Below, piece by piece: positions 60,753-64,000 of a stretch of DNA of 64,000 bases; position 1 is the first letter of the stretch; each line of letters opens with the position of its first letter. Under the pieces are notes generated by a model, which saw only the letters and a program-made list of their open reading frames with translations, did not search any database and was not told the DNA's origin. The DNA lies in NCBI RefSeq assembly GCF_907164915.1, contig NC_061869.1:47179771-47243770 (forward strand). The letters run 5' to 3'. This DNA is from Impatiens glandulifera (lineage: Eukaryota; Streptophyta; Magnoliopsida; Ericales; Balsaminaceae). Made by a program: the position numbers and the translations under genes.

Positions 60753-62404
60753 TGGCGGATTGGATCTTGGGAATGCAAGAAGAGCTAAACCAGTTCGAGA
60801 GTAGTAAAGTCTGGTACCTAGTTCCCAGACCGAAAGATCAATCGGTCATAGGAATAAGATGTGTATTCAGAAACAAACTCAATGAGGACGGTTTGGTCAC
60901 GAGGAACAAAGCCAGATTAGTGGCTCAAGGTTACAAACAGGAAGAATGCATTGATTTTGAAGAATCATTTGCCCCTGTAGCTAGGATTGAAGCCATTAGG
61001 ATTTTTCTAGCTTTTGCTGCTTTCAAAAACTTTAAGGTTTTTCAAATGGATGTTAAAAGTGCATTTCTGAACGGTGACCTACGTGAAGAAGTGTATGTAG
61101 AACAACCACCCGGTTTCAAAAGCGCCGCATTTCCAAACCATGTATACCGGCTAAATAAAGCTTTATACGGTCTAAAGCAAGCACCTAGAGCCTGGTATGA
61201 TACACTAACCGCGTTTCTATTAAAACATGATTTCACCATCGGTTCGGTGGATAAAACATTGTTTAAATTTGAAAAGAAGGAACATATCCTACTTGTTCAA
61301 ATCTATGTAGATGATATTATTTTCGGTTCCACCGATCCTAAGCTATGTGATAAATTCTCAAAAATGATGACTGATAAGTTTGAAATGAGTATGATGGGAG
61401 AATTAAGTTTCTTCCTAGGTCTTCAGGTTAAACAACTCAAAGAAGGAACATTCATTAGCCAACCTAAGTACACCAAGGAGCTGCTAAAGAATTTCGGGAT
61501 GGACACTTGCTCCTCGGCGGCTACTCCAATGAGCTGATCGATTAAACTGGACAGGGATGATGATGGCCAATCGGTAGACCAGATTGCATACCGGGGGATG
61601 ATCGGCTCTCTCCTATACCTGACAGCGAGTAGACCAGACATTCTGTTTGCAGTCGGTGTGTGCGGGAGATTCCAGGAAAATCCAAAGCAATCCCACTACA
61701 CAGCCGCAAAGAGGATACTGAAGTATCTAAAAGGCACACCTGATGTCGGCCTATGGTACCCAAAGGACTCGTCCATTAATTTAACAAGTTACTCAGATGC
61801 AGACTATGCAGGGTGTAAGATTGACAGGAAAAGCACAAGCGGTACATGCCAATTCCTAGGTGACCGACTAGTGTAATGGAACAGCAAGAAACAGACATCG
61901 GTGGCCACATCAACCGCGGAGGCTGAATACTTGGCGGTCGGAAGCTGCTGTTCACAACTCCTCTGGATCCAACAACAGCTGAAGGACTTCGGTATCATAG
62001 CCGAAGAGTCCCCGATCTTCTGTGACAATACAAGTGCCATTGCAATCACCTACAACCCGGTTCTCCACTCCAGAACCAAGCATATCGACATAAGGCATCA
62101 CTTCATCCGGGAGCTGAAGGACTTCGGTATCATAGCCGAAGAGTCCCCGATCTTCTGTGACAATACAAGTGCCATTGCAATCACCTACAACCCGGTTCTC
62201 CACTCCAGAACCAAGCATATCGACATAAGGCATCACTTCATCCGGGAGCATGTCACGCTGAAGCATATCCGGCTGGAATACGTATCGACCGATCAACAAG
62301 TAGCCGATATCTTCACAAAGCCTCTACAGGAAGCTAAGTTCTCTCAATTTAGACTCACTCTCGGCTTAACCGACATTAGCCAGATCCTTCCTAAGGATGC
62401 TTAA
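60753..62404 (+). pseudogene. SIRE-like copia pol (RT and RNase H), 5'-truncated
   Basis: Begins abruptly within reverse transcriptase at [12 protein letters not shown]; gag, protease and integrase are absent. The RT has [19 protein letters not shown] and Y-V-D-D (near 61306). RNase H follows with S-D-A-D-Y-A-G and S-T-A-E-A-E-Y. TGA at 61535-61537 and TAA at 61874-61876 interrupt. A 135-bp segment in RNase H is duplicated in frame. Stop at 62402-62404. Sequence style and the following env-like ORF indicate the SIRE/Maximus lineage. Confidence 0.9.
61979..62248 (+). repeat. Perfect tandem duplication of 135 bp in RNase H
   Basis: 61979-62113 and 62114-62248 read identically and keep frame, so 45 residues are doubled, including the C-D-N-T-S-A and H-S-R-T-K-H-I-D catalytic-region motifs. 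Confidence 0.97.
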
Positions 62405-62919
62405 AGGGAAACCGGTTCAGACAGACAAAACCGGTAGTTCCTCCCACACTGTTGAACCTCAAATTTTCAGGGTGCGTGTGGAAGAACTGCCCAGTTTATC
62501 AGATAGAGTAAACCGATCGGTTACCTGGTGCATGCACCAAATAACCGCATCGGGATGAACAACTGATAACTGACCGGTTCGGAAGCAGGTTACTCTAGAT
62601 TATTTGAATTTCAAACAGAAGAGGAATAACTATCAGGGTTTAAAGATATCTGTTCTGAAACATTGCCCTTTCAAAGTAAAACTGGTCGCACTTAAATAGA
62701 CGTAAAGATCTTTTGATATCTTTCACAGTCCAGGTCTATGACCAACATCCTAGACTGCAAACCTGCCTATTTCATGCAAAATTTCTTATCCTGCAGTTAA
62801 TAGATATCATCTCATTTAATACCTGGACAATAGGATAGCCCCCCAACTAATATTTAAGAGAAGCAATCACTTACCAAAATACTCACAAGTCAAAAACTCA
62901 ATCTCTCACTAAGGCAAAA
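62405..62919 (+). other. Spacer between pol and env-like ORF
   Basis: About 515 bp, rich in AACCGG motifs like those in the solo LTR at 20102-21403. No ORF. SIRE elements usually have such a gap. Confidence 0.6.
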
Positions 62920-63680
62920 ATGTCTCAGTTTCCCAACATACTTCAGGTTGATTTTCGGTCATGCTCCAGCACTGAGCACTACGATATTTATAGAATGATA
63001 AAATTTCTGGAAGATACTGGCCTCCAGTACTTCCTTGACGACAAACACACCGTTTACCCTGAATCAGTCCTGGAGTTTTTCTATAACGCCAGGGTGTTCA
63101 GGGGTACCCCCCATTTTGATACCCACATCCAATCCAAGGTGGGGGGTATCATCTTCGACTTCACCGAGAAGGATTTTGCTCGGTGCTTTAGTCTGCCTAA
63201 GCAAGGACTGACAGACCTCAACCCACCGGCCAACATAAAGGCCGAGGTCTCTCTCTCACTTGCCCAGTCTGATGAGCCGGTTGACGATCACGGCACTAAG
63301 TCACACCTAAGGGCTGAATATCAGCTCCTCAACGATGTGATAGGTAGAAGCATCTTCGGAAGGGATGTCACCAATACCTACTATGCCGCGACCTTCAATA
63401 TGATGGCGGCTATTGTCACCAGTACACCGGTGAACTGGTCCAGGGTGCTGTTTGACGTCCTCATTTGGATGGTCGGCATCCGGTCAGTCGGCCTCATCCC
63501 CTAAATAAGCTGCCTTCTTGTGGAGCTTGGTGTTCCGACCTGTCCCGGCGAAGGTTTGAACCAAGCCCAGGTGCTAACCAAGGAGATAACCGACTCATTT
63601 TATGATCGGTTTGAGAGGGCCTGGAGGAGGAGGAACCGCCGGTCCAATCCCAACGGTGAAGTCCATTCCCGCGCACCCTG
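62920..63680 (+). pseudogene. SIRE env-like / plant transposon protein ORF
   Basis: 194 codons from the ATG at 62920 to a TAA at 63502-63504, after which the same frame continues (I-S-C-L-L-V-E-L-G...) to TGA near 63680. The domain F-F-Y-N-A-R-V-F-R-G-T, G-I-I-F-D-F-T-E-K-D-F-A, F-S-L-P belongs to a plant transposon protein family found downstream of pol in SIRE-type copia elements. Whether it acts as an envelope is unproven. No signal peptide or clear transmembrane span is visible in this part. It may be truncated by the stop. Confidence 0.65.
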
Positions 63681-64000
63681 AGTCACTCCTTCTTACACCC
63701 GGTCGTTTTGTTGCATGCACCGGGTGTATCTTTATCCAACATCATCATGACCACTTCGGCTTTTCTTATGTCTTTCTTCGGTTTTATTTATGATTTCCTC
63801 GGTCACTTTTGTTTACTCTTCATTTTGTTAATGGAATTAATGAAAGAGAAATCCTTAATTAATGAGATACCCCCAACCACCTGAACATTTAATATCCAAC
63901 TAACTTGGTTACTTCTCAACTAATACCTACCTCGGGCTCCGCAATCTGCCTCTTCCCCATGCACCTTGGAAACATAAAGATTCTTTTGTCTAATAAAACA
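63681..64000 (+). other. 3' non-coding part of the SIRE-like element
   Basis: No ORF. The 3' LTR is not recognised and probably lies beyond the window. Confidence 0.4.

Noticed and set aside
1..64000. CRISPR arrays, bacterial operons or riboswitches
   Set aside because: All repeats found fit plant transposons or simple tandem repeats, and gene structure is eukaryotic with introns.

Overview
This window is nuclear DNA of a flowering plant, almost certainly a eudicot. It is AT-rich and holds two ordinary plant genes: a four-exon TIC21/PIC1 chloroplast inner-envelope protein gene (24031-29141, minus) and a single-exon R2R3-MYB factor of the MYB44/MYB73 type (37379-38197, plus). Nearly everything else is transposable elements or decayed remains of them. 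The SIRE-like copia with a downstream env-like ORF at the right edge resembles elements common in asterids, especially Lamiales, but that placement is weak.

Layout. 1-19212 is a nest of three related Ty3/gypsy chromovirus (Tekay-like) elements. Element A (minus) is the oldest. Element B (plus, 5740-17654, target duplication CTACC) sits inside A's pol gene. Element C (minus, 9275-12987, target duplication AGATC) sits inside B's protease/RT junction and has lost nearly all of its coding region. 19213-22160 is a foldback and palindromic-repeat zone split by a solo copia-type LTR (20102-21403). 22161-30640 carries TIC21 between hAT-type MITEs. 31036-35725 is a very young Ty1/copia element (D): 299-bp LTRs with one visible difference, target duplication ATAAT, and one frameshift in pol. 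The MYB gene follows.

40840-43494 looks like a non-autonomous LTR element. 43646-46771 has a CACTA-like end beside a broken PIF/Harbinger transposase and its Myb/SANT partner ORF. 49799-50251 is a small coiled-coil ORF. 50459-51172 is a hAT MITE. 52669-54327 is a plant mariner element that carries a possible two-exon gene on the strand opposite its transposase remnant. 54608-59777 is a Helitron-like structure with eight ~300-bp copies of a 5'-end-like unit, two copies of an unidentified gene-like segment, a PIF/Harbinger MITE (TSD TTA) and a hAT relic (TSD GACCCGCC). 60753-64000 is a 5'-truncated SIRE-like copia with a perfect in-frame 135-bp duplication in RNase H, followed by an env-like ORF.

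Insertion order can be read directly from target duplications and from paralogous empty sites. No RNA gene, CRISPR array or bacterial-type operon was seen. I found no clear new enzymatic system. The least ordinary structures are the Helitron-like array, the mariner element with a sense/antisense gene pair, and the three-level nest of Tekay elements.
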